DNA from: Duganella sp. BJB480
GTDB lineage: Bacteria > Pseudomonadota > Gammaproteobacteria > Burkholderiales > Burkholderiaceae_D
DNA: 64,000 nucleotides
Reading direction: 5' to 3'
Assembly: GCA_003416985.1 (NCBI GenBank)
Contig: QVIN01000005.1
Coordinates: 248,001 to 312,000 of the forward strand
The notes under the pieces were generated by a model. The model made no database searches. It worked only from the letters and a program-made list of their open reading frames with translations, and was not told the DNA's origin. Position 1 is the stretch's first letter, and the number at the start of each line of letters is the position of its first letter. The translations under genes were made by a program, and so were the position numbers. Shown piece by piece: positions 9,494 through 19,128 of this stretch.

Positions 9494-10146
9494 GCCGCCA
9501 CCTCCAGCTGACCGTGCTTGAGATGGATGACGCGCGCGGCGGCGTCGAGCATCTGTTCGTCGTGGCTGGAGATCAGGCAGGTCACGCCGACCGAGTGGAA
9601 GGCCTTGAGCGCGTCGAGCACCTGGTTGGCGCTGGCGCGGTCCAGGTTGGCGGTCGGCTCGTCGGCCAGGATCACCTGCGGGCGGTTGACGATGGCGCGC
9701 GCGATCGACACACGTTGCTGCTCGCCGCCGGACAGGGCCAGCGGCTGGGCGTCGGCGCGCGCCAGCAGGCCGACCTTGTCGAGGGCGGCGCGGGCGCGCT
9801 GCTCGGCCTGGGCGCGCGAGGCGCCGGTCACCAGCAGCGGCAGCATGACGTTGGCCAGGATGGAGCGGTCGGTCAGCAGCCGTTGCTGCTGGAAGATCAG
9901 GCCCAGGTTGCGCCGCAAGAACGGCACGGCGGCCGGCTTGATGCGGGCGATGTCCTGGCCGTTGACGATCACCTGGCCGGCGCTGGGGCGCTCGACCGCG
10001 GCGATCATCTTCAGCAGCGTGGACTTGCCGGCGCCCGAGGGGCCGGCCAGGAACACCAGCTCGCCCTTGGCCACGGTGAACGAGACGTCGCGCAGCGCCG
10101 TCGCGTCGGGGGAGTATTGTTTCGAGACGTTGCGGAATTCGATCAT
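9490..10146 (-). CDS. ftsE: Cell-division ATP-binding protein FtsE
   Basis: A 218-residue ABC ATPase with Walker A GPSGAGKST (35-43), signature LSGGEQQR and Walker B VILADEPTANLD. I placed the start at ATG 10146 (MIEFRNVSK), the family's usual N-terminus; the frame is open further upstream but that would run into ftsY. It partners FtsX at the septum. The gene begins 19 bases after the ftsY stop and overlaps ftsX by 4 bases. Confidence 0.95.
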   Translation of the reverse strand: MIEFRNVSKQYSPDATALRDVSFTVAKGELVFLAGPSGAGKSTLLKMIAAVERPSAGQVIVNGQDIARIKPAAVPFLRRNLGLIFQQQRLLTDRSILANVMLPLLVTGASRAQAEQRARAALDKVGLLARADAQPLALSGGEQQRVSIARAIVNRPQVILADEPTANLDRASANQVLDALKAFHSVGVTCLISSHDEQMLDAAARVIHLKHGQLEVAA

Positions 10147-10165
10147 GGCGGGCGCGATTCCTGGC

Positions 10166-11227
10166 TTAACCCAGCAGGGCTTCAACGAACTCGGCGGCCA
10201 CGAAGGGCTGCAGGTCCTCGATCTTCTCGCCGATGCCGATGAAGTACACCGGCACCGGGCGCACGCGGGCGATGGCGGCCAGCACGCCGCCCTTGGCTGT
10301 GCCGTCGAGCTTGGTGATCACCAGGCCGGTCAGCTTGAGGGCGTCGTCGAAGGCCTTGACCTGGGCCAGCGCGTTCTGGCCGGTGTTGCCGTCGATAACC
10401 AGCAGCGTCTCGTGCGGCGCGCCCTCCATGCCTTTGCCGATGACGCGCTGGACTTTCTTGAGTTCCTCCATCAGGTGCAGCTGGGTCGGCAGGCGGCCGG
10501 CGGTGTCGATCATCACCACGTCCAGGCCCTTGGCCTTGCCGGACTGCACGGCGTCGAACGAGACGGCGGCCGGGTCGCCCGAGGCTTGCGAGATCACGGT
10601 GATGTTGTTGCGCTGGCCCCAGACCATCAGCTGCTCGCGGGCGGCGGCGCGGAAGGTGTCGCCGGCGGCCAGCAGCACCGACTGGCCGTGGGACTGCATG
10701 TGCTTGGCCAGCTTGCCGATGGTGGTGGTCTTGCCGGCGCCGTTGACGCCGGAAATCATCATCACGGTCGGCTGGTGGCGGCCCAGCTCGAACGGGCGCT
10801 GCAGCGGGGTCAAGAGCTCGATCAGCAATTGCTTCAGCGCGGCCTTGACGGCTGCCGCGTCCAGCAGCTTGTCGTCCTTGACCTTTTGCTTGAGGGCGTC
10901 GAGCAGGTACTGGGTGGCGTCGACGCCGGCGTCGGACATCAGCAGGGCCGCCTCCAGCTCGTCGTACAGGTCGTCGTCGATCTTGGCGCCGACGAACAGG
11001 ATCGACAGGTTGTTCGAGGTCTTGGACAGGCCGGCCTTCAGGCGCGACATCCACGACAGCTTGGGCGCCGGCTCCTCGATCGGCAGCAGATCCGGCAGAT
11101 CCTGCAGTGCGGGCGGGGCGGACGGTTCGATGGCGGGGGCGGCGGCAGCGGTAGCGGCAGTAGCGGCGGCGGTCGGCGGCGTTGCGGGGGCGACGGGTTT
11201 TTTCTTGAAGAAACTAAACATGGACAT
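10166..11227 (-). CDS. ftsY: Signal recognition particle receptor FtsY
   Basis: A 353-residue SRP-receptor GTPase that docks ribosome-SRP complexes at the inner membrane. The NG domain starts near residue 55; motifs are G1 GVNGAGKTTT, DTFRAAA, DTAGR and TKLDG. The acidic A domain is short and replaced by an Ala/Pro-rich N-terminal stretch of about 50 residues, common in betaproteobacteria. ATG 11227 or 11221 could be used; neither has a good ribosome site. It is first in ftsY-ftsE-ftsX. Confidence 0.95.
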   Translation of the reverse strand: MSMFSFFKKKPVAPATPPTAAATAATAAAAPAIEPSAPPALQDLPDLLPIEEPAPKLSWMSRLKAGLSKTSNNLSILFVGAKIDDDLYDELEAALLMSDAGVDATQYLLDALKQKVKDDKLLDAAAVKAALKQLLIELLTPLQRPFELGRHQPTVMMISGVNGAGKTTTIGKLAKHMQSHGQSVLLAAGDTFRAAAREQLMVWGQRNNITVISQASGDPAAVSFDAVQSGKAKGLDVVMIDTAGRLPTQLHLMEELKKVQRVIGKGMEGAPHETLLVIDGNTGQNALAQVKAFDDALKLTGLVITKLDGTAKGGVLAAIARVRPVPVYFIGIGEKIEDLQPFVAAEFVEALLG

Positions 11228-11342
11228 GTGGTTGGGGGCGCTTCAAGCGGATGGCCGGCGGCGCCGGACACGGGGAAAAATGCCGCTATTTTACCAGAGC
11301 GCGGCGCCCCCGCCCGGCCATGCTACCGGAATGACAAGATTT

Positions 11343-12287
11343 TCAGCCGGCCGCGGCGGCGTGGCGCTGGCGCCAGTCGGCGATGGCGGCGCTGATGTCG
11401 GACAGCGCGTAGACCCGCACGTACGGCGGCCGGCGCCGCTTGAACGCGGCGTTGCCGCCGCCGGCCCACAGCTCGGTGCCGCCGCCCAGGCGGGTGTGCA
11501 GCTCGGCCAGCGCGTCCAGCGCCTGGCGCGCGTTCATGCCCACCGAGAACGACAGCGCGATGATGTCGATGCGCTGCACGCGGGCCGCCTCGACGATGTC
11601 GAGCAGCGGCGTCTGCACGCCCAGCGAGATGCAGTGCGCGCCCTCGGCCACGCACATGGCCTCGGCCATCAGCAGGCCCAGGCCGTCGCGCTCCTGCGGC
11701 AGCGTGGTGAGCATGAGGCGCGGCGTGCCCAGGTTGCTGGCGTTGGCCTGCGGCATGGCGAAGATGGCGCTGCGCATGACCACCGTCAGCGATTCGGTAT
11801 ACAGATGTTCCTCGAAGGTGGCCAGCGCGCCGCTGGCCCAGGCCTCGCCGATCAGCGCGGTCAGCGGCGCCACCAGCTCGATCACGAAGCTTTTCAGGCC
11901 CATCATCAGCAGCGCCTGCGACAGCTTGCGGCGCAGCGCCTCCATCTGGTGGCTCTTGCACAGGTCGAGGTAGCTTTGCAGGGCGGGCGGCGTCACGCTG
12001 GCGCCGTGCAGGCTGCCGGTGGCCTGGCCGGTCAGCGCCTGCAGCTCGGCGGTGCTGTACTGGATCACCTTGCCCGGGCGGTAGCCCAGGTCGATCAGGC
12101 GCTTCACCAGCCGCAGCTTGTGCACCTGCTCGATCGGATACACCCGTTCGCCGTTCGGGTCGCGCATCGGCTGGGGAAAGTCGTAGCGCCGCTCCCACAC
12201 GCGCAGGGTTTCCTTGGCGACGCCGGTGTCGCGTTCGACGTCGCTGATCGTGCTAGGAACTGTTTGTGTAGAAACTTTAATAGTCAT
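11343..12287 (-). CDS. MerR-family regulator with CarH-like cobalamin-binding fold
   Basis: A 314-residue regulator. The N-terminal MerR winged helix (ISDVERDTGVAKETLRVWERRY, 14-35) is followed by a four-helix B12-binding cap (about 103-178) and a Rossmann B12-binding domain (188-305), the arrangement of the light/vitamin B12 sensor CarH and LitR. The upper-ligand motif W-x9-EH is intact (Trp150, Glu160, His161), but the lower-ligand motif ExxHxxG reads with Asp201 in place of His, so canonical adenosylcobalamin binding is doubtful. It may be a B12-independent paralogue. It is the last gene before the ftsY operon on the same strand; targets are unknown. Confidence 0.88.
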   Translation of the reverse strand: MTIKVSTQTVPSTISDVERDTGVAKETLRVWERRYDFPQPMRDPNGERVYPIEQVHKLRLVKRLIDLGYRPGKVIQYSTAELQALTGQATGSLHGASVTPPALQSYLDLCKSHQMEALRRKLSQALLMMGLKSFVIELVAPLTALIGEAWASGALATFEEHLYTESLTVVMRSAIFAMPQANASNLGTPRLMLTTLPQERDGLGLLMAEAMCVAEGAHCISLGVQTPLLDIVEAARVQRIDIIALSFSVGMNARQALDALAELHTRLGGGTELWAGGGNAAFKRRRPPYVRVYALSDISAAIADWRQRHAAAAG

Positions 12288-12462
12288 CAGGCTTAAGCGG
12301 CAACCATTTATTGGGCAGTCGCGAGGGTTGGCACGGGGTCCGGGTGCACAGTGCGTCGGCGGCCGGGGCCGGGGAACGCGACCTGCATTTTACATTCGAT
12401 TTGCGCCCGAAAGTATGGCGCCGCCTATCGGGTTTTGCCCGGTTTGCCCTATGGGAAAGACC

Positions 12463-12537
12463 TTGTCCACGACACACAGTTGACATACAGAACTAATGAA
12501 CTGTTTAGCGGCTTTCCCCCTGCTTTGTCGTGGACAA
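12463..12537. repeat. Perfect 12-bp inverted repeat with 51-bp spacer
   Basis: TTGTCCACGACA at 12463-12474 and its exact reverse complement at 12526-12537. The right arm abuts a TATAAT box and a TTGACA lies inside the spacer, so it may be a two-site operator for the adjacent MerR-type regulator. Confidence 0.7.
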
Positions 12538-12546
12538 TATAATTTG

Positions 12547-12598
12547 CGGCGCCCCAAAAAAACTGTGGCCGTCAGCAACATTTGGCTGCCGGCGCCGC
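12547..12598 (+). other. Strong GC hairpin just downstream of a TATAAT box
   Basis: Arms GCGGCGCC (12547-12554) and GGCGCCGC (12591-12598) enclose a second nested stem (GCCG-CAGC against GCTG-CGGC), and CTTTTG follows. A transcript from TATAAT 12538-12543 would start at its base, so this could be a short structured RNA with its own terminator. No function can be assigned. Confidence 0.35.
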
Positions 12599-13147
12599 CT
12601 TTTGTGCGCTGGATCAAGCGCGGCGCCGCATGCGCCAAATTCATGCGCCCGGGGGTGATTCGCACGGCATGCCGGCGGATTTTGCAAGGTTTCTTGAGGG
12701 GATTGTCTCTAATTCGCAACAGGTAGCAATTTCTTACAAATTGCTGATGCAGCGCAACACCGGGCGCGCGCGACAAAATTTCCTACACTTATAAAGCGTT
12801 TACACTATGAGCAAAGTTGGTCGGAGGGCTATTTTGCCCGCAGAAAACTCCGAACAAAGTCCGGAGTTGTAAGCTTATTACCATTGCGTCGGGGCGGGCG
12901 GCGGGGCACTTCAGTATAAAATGGCGTCAGAAATAGCAAAGAGGCTATTTTTACTTGGTCCGACAACGATGTAGTCGCGCTTGTATTGGCCACTCGGGCG
13001 CCCCGCACAACGGGTCGCCGGAGGGATGCATCGGGCGGAAATACCGGGCTAGTTGCCTGACTCGGCAGGAAATATTGCGATGCAGTAAAATACTGTTGTT
13101 TTGAAAACGGACAGGGGTGAGGGTGGTCAATATGAGCGCTTTTACAC

Positions 13148-13176
13148 TTGATCGACAAGCAAAGCATCAGTATAGT
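13148..13176 (+). promoter_or_regulatory. Candidate sigma-70 promoter of the porin gene
   Basis: TTGATC (13148-13153), 17-base spacer, TATAGT (13171-13176). It would give a leader of about 180 bases before the porin ATG. Confidence 0.5.
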
Positions 13177-13363
13177 GCCGCCTCTGGCGCATTTTGCGCT
13201 GCGATAAAGCCGGCGTCGATAGAATCGGCCGCAATTTTAAGTGAACGCGTCCCACAGTCGGGATCGCACAGTGGCAGCTGGGGAGTTTGCCCTCACGCAC
13301 AGAACCGAACACGCCGTCATACTAGCTTTACCTTTTTACAGCAACACAACTGAAGGAAACATA

Positions 13364-14452
13364 ATGAAAAAATCCCTTATCGCCATGGCCGTCCTGGGCG
13401 CAATGAGCTCCGCAGCGTTCGCACAATCGAACGTCACGATCTACGGTATCGTCGATGCCGGTATCGTGAGCGAGCGCGGCGGCGTTGCCAACACCACCAA
13501 AGTCACCAGCGGCGTAGGCTCGGCCTCCCGTCTGGGTTTCAAAGGTACGGAAGATCTGGGCGGCGGTCTGAGCGCTGTCTTCGTGCTGGAATCGGGCGTT
13601 AAAGTCGACACCGGTGAGTCCGATGTTGCCGGTTCGATCGCCAACCGTCAGTCCTACGTTGGTCTGAAGTCGACCACCGCCGGCCAGCTGACCCTGGGCC
13701 GTCAGTACACCCCGTACTACGAAACCCTGCGCGACGTGGCTGACCCGTTCGCACTGGGCTACGCTGGTACCGCCAAGAACCTGTTCGGCGTGGCTGGCAA
13801 CAACACCCGCAACAGCAACGCCATCGTGTACCAGACTCCTTCGATCGAAGGCTTCCAGGGCGAGATCTCCTACTCGGTGGGCGAGCAGGCTGGCAACGCG
13901 TCGGCACAGCGTCAAATCGGCGGCTGGGCTGGCTACTCGAACGGTCCTCTGAACGTGCGCGTCGCTTACAACGCACGTAACAACGACCTGTCGGCAGTTG
14001 GCGCCACCCCAGCGGTGAGCACCGACATCGGCCGCAACAGCCTGATCGCCGCCAACTACGACTTCGGCGTGGTCAAGGCTTTCGCTGCGTTCAGCAAAGA
14101 CAAGGGCACCAACAGCTCGCCACTGGCTAACACCAGCAACCCGTTCGGCTACGCCGTTGCTCCTGGCGCCACCCGCGACAGCAACGTCGCCCTGATCGGC
14201 GCGACCGCTCCTGTCGGTCCTAACGGCACCGTGATGGCGTCGTACACCCGCAAGAACGACAAGGAAGTCGCTAACCACGATGCAGACCAGTGGGCAGTCG
14301 GCTACTCGTACGCTCTGTCGAAGCGCACCAGCACCTATGTTGCTTACGCTAAGATCAAGAACAAGAACGGCGCCAGCTACACCGTTGGTAACAACACCGA
14401 AGCTGGTTCGGGCGACAAGGCCTTCAACATCGGCATGCGTCACTCGTTCTAA
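13364..14452 (+). CDS. Gram-negative general porin
   Basis: A 362-residue outer-membrane trimeric beta-barrel of the betaproteobacterial porin family. A signal peptide ends at AAFA, and the mature protein opens with QSNVTIYGIVDAG, the family's first strand; it ends in the aromatic barrel signature MRHSF. GAAGGAAAC lies just before ATG 13364; the frame is open 123 bases upstream but nothing there resembles porin. Codon choice differs from the neighbours (more GGT, GCT and TCG), consistent with strong expression. A long leader precedes it and a hairpin follows. Confidence 0.93.
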   Translation: MKKSLIAMAVLGAMSSAAFAQSNVTIYGIVDAGIVSERGGVANTTKVTSGVGSASRLGFKGTEDLGGGLSAVFVLESGVKVDTGESDVAGSIANRQSYVGLKSTTAGQLTLGRQYTPYYETLRDVADPFALGYAGTAKNLFGVAGNNTRNSNAIVYQTPSIEGFQGEISYSVGEQAGNASAQRQIGGWAGYSNGPLNVRVAYNARNNDLSAVGATPAVSTDIGRNSLIAANYDFGVVKAFAAFSKDKGTNSSPLANTSNPFGYAVAPGATRDSNVALIGATAPVGPNGTVMASYTRKNDKEVANHDADQWAVGYSYALSKRTSTYVAYAKIKNKNGASYTVGNNTEAGSGDKAFNIGMRHSF

Positions 14453-14475
14453 TCTGATCTGATCAGTTAGTACCC

Positions 14476-14502
14476 ACAACGGCTGCCTGGTGCAGCCGTT
14501 GT
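14476..14502 (+). terminator. Terminator hairpin after the porin
   Basis: A perfect 11-bp stem (ACAACGGCTGC and GCAGCCGTTGT, loop CTGGT) 24 bases after the stop, followed by TCATTTCT, a weak U-rich tail. Confidence 0.75.
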
Positions 14503-14523
14503 TCATTTCTGAAAGCCGTTACC

Positions 14524-15087
14524 ATGATGACTACCCCACGCGCCGCGCTGGCCGGCGCCATCCTGCTGGCCTCCTGCGCCGTGATCGCCGCGCCCAGGCT
14601 GGCGCGCAAGCCGGCCGCGCCGGCCGGCGCCCTGCCGCGCTACGGCATGGTGGTGTACTCCGACCTGTGCATCCATCCGGACAGCGGCGAGTTCGGCGGG
14701 CAGCGCATCACCTTGCAACGGTTTTCAGAAGTCGACACGGTGCTGTATGAATACACGGCCGGCGGCCTGAGCTGGCCGGTGGTGGCCAGCGACGTCAACA
14801 TCGACCCGCGCGGCAGGCAGCTGTACTTCACGGTGCAGCCGCCGGACGAGGACGAGCGCACCATCAGCGGCAAGCTGGCCGACGGCGGCAACACGCTGGT
14901 GCTGGACGGCGGCTACTGCGGCGACGCGGCGGTGCCGATGCGGCTGACGCGGGTGACGGACTTCGGCCGCAAGGCCGGCGCCTGCCGCGCCTGCCCGGCG
15001 CCCAAGCCGCACAAGGATAGGGAGAAGGAAGAGGAAGCGCCGGCGCCGTCCATCGACGCCGGCCAGACCACCACCGCCGGCCTGTGA
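14524..15087 (+). CDS. Secreted hypothetical protein
   Basis: A 187-residue protein with a hydrophobic N-terminus (AALAGAILLASCAVIAA) that could be a signal peptide or a lipoprotein signal (LASC). The middle is beta-rich with aromatic residues, a CxxC-like pair lies near residues 154-157 (CRAC), and the tail is charged (KPHKDREKEEE). I do not recognise a family. The start is ATG 14524 or 14527; the ribosome site is weak. A strong terminator overlaps its stop codon, so it is its own unit. Confidence 0.65.
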   Translation: MMTTPRAALAGAILLASCAVIAAPRLARKPAAPAGALPRYGMVVYSDLCIHPDSGEFGGQRITLQRFSEVDTVLYEYTAGGLSWPVVASDVNIDPRGRQLYFTVQPPDEDERTISGKLADGGNTLVLDGGYCGDAAVPMRLTRVTDFGRKAGACRACPAPKPHKDREKEEEAPAPSIDAGQTTTAGL

Positions 15088-15102
15088 GCCGGCGGTTTTT
15101 TT
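15074..15102 (+). terminator. Rho-independent terminator overlapping a stop codon
   Basis: CCGCCGGC and GCCGGCGG around CTGTGA (which contains the TGA), then seven T. The 3' end of the coding frame forms the left arm. Confidence 0.92.
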
Positions 15103-15109
15103 ATGGCGC

Positions 15110-16807
15110 TCAGGCCTTGGCGGCCAGGGCGTTCTTGCGGATGGTCTCGAGCGTGGCGCCCGGCGTGATCAGGTTGCCGTCGTAGCGCAGCTCGATCACG
15201 GCCGGCAGCTGCTGGCCGTTGGCGTAGGCCAGCGCGCGTTCCAGCGCCGGCGCGAATTCCGCCGTGGTGGCGACCACCTCGCCGTGGCCGCCGTAGGCCA
15301 CGGCCAGCGCGGCGAAGTCCGGGTTGCGCAGCTGGGTGCCGGACACGCGGCCGGGGTAGTGCAGCTCCTGGTGCATGCGGATGGTGCCGAACATGCCGTT
15401 GTTGAACACGATGATGACCACGCCCGCGCGGTACTGCACGGCGGTGGCCAGCTCCTGGCCGTTCATCATGTACTCGCCGTCGCCGGCGAAGGTGATCACG
15501 GTGCGCGCCGGATCGACGATCTTGGCGGCCACGCCGGCCGGCACGCTGTAGCCCATGGCGCCGCTGGTCGGCGCCAGCTGCGTGCGCATGCCGCCGTAGC
15601 TGTGGAAGCGGTGCGCCCAGGTGGCGTAGTTGCCGGCGCCGTTGGTGATGATGGTGTCGTGCGGCGCGATCCGGTCGATCTGCCGCACCACCTGCCACAG
15701 GTCCAGCGGCGCGCTGCCGTCCTGGAAGATCGGCGGCTGGCGCTGCCACGCGGCCAGGTCGGCCTTGGCCTCGGCCACCGTGGCCTGCCAGGCGCCGGCG
15801 TCGACCGGCGCCATCGCGGCCAGCATCGCGGTCACCTGCGGCATGCCGCTGTTGATCATCAGCTCGGCCTGGTAGACGCTGCCCAGTTCCTCGGCGTCGG
15901 CGTGCACGTGGATCAGGCGCTGGGCCGGCAGCGGCGCGGCGATCAGCGCGTAGCCGCCGGTGGTCATCTCGCCCAGGCGCGGGCCGATCGCCAGGATCAC
16001 GTCGGCCTCGCGCACGCGCGCGGCCAGCTTGGGGTTGATGCCGATGCCGACGTCGCCGATGTAGTTGGGGTGGGCGTTGTCGAGCAGGTCCTGGAAGCGG
16101 AAGGCGCACGCCACCGGCAGGTGGTTGGCCTCGGCGAAGGCCTGCAGGTCGGCGCAGGCTTGCGCGTTCCAGCCTCCGCCGCCCAGCAGCACCAGGGGCT
16201 TTTTGGCGCCGGCCAGCAGCGCGCGCACCTGTTCGATCTGCGCGGCCGACGGCGAGGCCTGCACCGGCTGGTAGCGGCGGGTGTCGGCCACGGTGGCGAC
16301 GGCGGTCAGCATGTCCTCCGGCAGCGCCAGCACCACCGGGCCGGGACGGCCGCTGGTGGCGATCTGGAAGGCGCGCGCGATGTACTCGGGCACACGGTCT
16401 GCGCGGTCGATCTGCGCCACCCACTTGGCCATCTGGCCGTACATGCGGCGGTAGTCGATCTCCTGGAACGCCTCGCGGTCGACGAAGTCGTTGCCGACCT
16501 GGCCGATGAACAGGATCATCGGGGTCGAGTCCTGGAAGGCGGTGTGCACGCCGATCGAGGCGTTGGTCGCGCCCGGGCCGCGCGTGACGAAGCAGATGCC
16601 CGGCTTGCCGGTCATCTTGCCGTAGGCGTCGGCCATGAAGGCGGCGCCGCCCTCCTGGCGGTTGATGATGAAGCGGATGTCGGAGTCGTGCAGCGCGTCG
16701 AGCACGTCGAGGTAGCTTTCGCCGGGCACGCCGAAGGCGGTGTCCACGCCGTGGATCTTCAGGGCGTCGACCAGGATCTGGCCGCCGGTGCGGGATGGTT
16801 GCGTCAT
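15110..16807 (-). CDS. Thiamine-pyrophosphate-dependent enzyme, acetolactate synthase-like
   Basis: A 565-residue three-domain TPP enzyme: N-terminal pyrimidine-binding domain with catalytic Glu52 (NRQEGG), central domain around 190-325, and C-terminal diphosphate-binding domain with GDGEYMMNGQEL and the closing NN. The family includes acetolactate synthase, benzoylformate decarboxylase and related decarboxylases or ligases. No small regulatory ilvH-type subunit is adjacent, so a catabolic or non-biosynthetic role is more likely than valine/isoleucine synthesis. It is alone between a terminator and rnpB on the other strand. The exact reaction cannot be assigned. Confidence 0.88.
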   Translation of the reverse strand: MTQPSRTGGQILVDALKIHGVDTAFGVPGESYLDVLDALHDSDIRFIINRQEGGAAFMADAYGKMTGKPGICFVTRGPGATNASIGVHTAFQDSTPMILFIGQVGNDFVDREAFQEIDYRRMYGQMAKWVAQIDRADRVPEYIARAFQIATSGRPGPVVLALPEDMLTAVATVADTRRYQPVQASPSAAQIEQVRALLAGAKKPLVLLGGGGWNAQACADLQAFAEANHLPVACAFRFQDLLDNAHPNYIGDVGIGINPKLAARVREADVILAIGPRLGEMTTGGYALIAAPLPAQRLIHVHADAEELGSVYQAELMINSGMPQVTAMLAAMAPVDAGAWQATVAEAKADLAAWQRQPPIFQDGSAPLDLWQVVRQIDRIAPHDTIITNGAGNYATWAHRFHSYGGMRTQLAPTSGAMGYSVPAGVAAKIVDPARTVITFAGDGEYMMNGQELATAVQYRAGVVIIVFNNGMFGTIRMHQELHYPGRVSGTQLRNPDFAALAVAYGGHGEVVATTAEFAPALERALAYANGQQLPAVIELRYDGNLITPGATLETIRKNALAAKA

Positions 16808-16909
16808 GTCTGGCCTTATGGGTATAGGTATCCCGCATTCTACGGCCGGGCGCAGGGGCCGGCTTTTCTAATGGCGACACCAAATTTCAGAATTAAGGGG
16901 GCGGGCTGT

Positions 16910-16915
16910 TACAAT
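16910..16915 (+). promoter_or_regulatory. -10 box of rnpB
   Basis: TACAAT eight bases before the RNA 5' end; a weak -35 (TTCAGA) lies 18 bases upstream. The same string TTACAATAGCGG recurs before argJ. Confidence 0.55.
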
Positions 16916-16922
16916 AGCGGTT

Positions 16923-17276
16923 GAAGCAAGCCAGACAGCCGCTGGCCAGCGCGTAATGCCTGGCGGGAGGAAGGTCCGGACTCCATAGAGCGGGGTGACG
17001 GTTAACGGCCGTCCGCTGAAAGCCTACTCCAGTGTACTTGTACGCTGGAGGGGGTATAAGGCGAGGAATAGGGCCACAGAGACGAGCGTATTAAGTTACG
17101 GTGAAACGCGGTAACCTCCACCTGGTGCAATTCCAAATAGGCACGCGATGATGCTGCTCGCGGAGCGTGCGGGTAGGAAGCTTGAGCGCTGGAGTAATCC
17201 AGCGCCTAGAGGAATGGCTGTCATAGCGCGGGTTCGCCTGCGCCGTAACAAAATCCGGCCTATCGGCTTGCTTCAA
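16923..17276 (+). ncRNA. rnpB: RNase P RNA, bacterial type A
   Basis: The catalytic RNA that trims tRNA 5' leaders. The ends pair as helix P1 (GAAGCAAGCC with GGCTTGCTTC). Conserved core elements are visible: GAGGAAGGTCCGGACTCC, GGCGAGGAATAGGGCCACAGA, AACGCGGTAACCTCCACC and TAGGAATGGCTGTCATAG-like P4 and J regions, with the typical order and a length of about 354. The ends are placed to within a few bases. It lies between a divergent TPP enzyme gene and glpK. Confidence 0.96.
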
Positions 17277-17344
17277 CTAATAACGATGTTCGCGGCTGCC
17301 GCGGGACCGACGCGCACGCCGCGGCGCTCCAGGGGACTTTGCCG

Positions 17345-18850
<1,506 letters not shown>

Positions 18851-18893
18851 GATGTATATGGGGGGAGGGTCGCCACGATCCTTCGACGGACCT

Positions 18894-19010
18894 TGCTGAA
18901 ACGGGCTTCTGAAACCTTCTGAAATTGATGGATTTCTTCTGCGCGGCGCGCGAGGCCGAGTGCAGAGAGATTCCACAGATTTCAGAACGTTTTAGAAGCC
19001 CGTTTCAGCA
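18894..19010. repeat. Long nested inverted repeat (117 bp)
   Basis: A perfect 17-bp outer pair (18894-18910 and 18994-19010; arm begins TGCTGAAACGGG) and a 9-bp inner pair (TTCTGAAAT 18918-18926 with ATTTCAGAA 18979-18987), with a GC-rich core. It lies 43 bases after the glpK stop and could be a MITE-like element, a transcript-end structure or an RNA. No terminal target duplication is obvious. Confidence 0.8.
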
Positions 19011-19128
19011 CGTTTGCCAGAAGGATGGTGCATATACCCCCGGTGTGTGTATTCTCACGGCAAGGTTCCAGTGCGCGCAAGGATAAGGTAATATTGGTTG
19101 TCTTGTCACCTATGCAACTGGAGCAGCG

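Larger units (their letters stand above)
12288..13363. other. 1.1 kb intergenic region without a supported gene
   Basis: Between the MerR start and the porin start there is no open frame with a ribosome site or family motif. It holds several inverted repeats (12463-12537, 12547-12598, a perfect 8-bp pair AGCAATTT/AAATTGCT at 12725-12745, and an AACTCCG/CGGAGTT hairpin at 12846-12868), a consensus TATAAT at 12538-12543, and a likely porin promoter at 13148-13176. Confidence 0.7.

Noticed and set aside
9518..12296. Plus-strand open frames of 625 and 687 codons opposite ftsE, ftsY and merR
   Set aside because: Low-complexity shadow composition and no motifs, while the minus-strand genes carry full family signatures.
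12846..12868. Hairpin AACTCCG/CGGAGTT as a terminator
   Set aside because: No T-run follows and no gene ends nearby; recorded only as intergenic structure.
12496..13167. Small frames (76 codons +, 112 codons -) in the 12.3-13.4 kb gap
   Set aside because: No ribosome site, no family motif and composition not like neighbouring genes.
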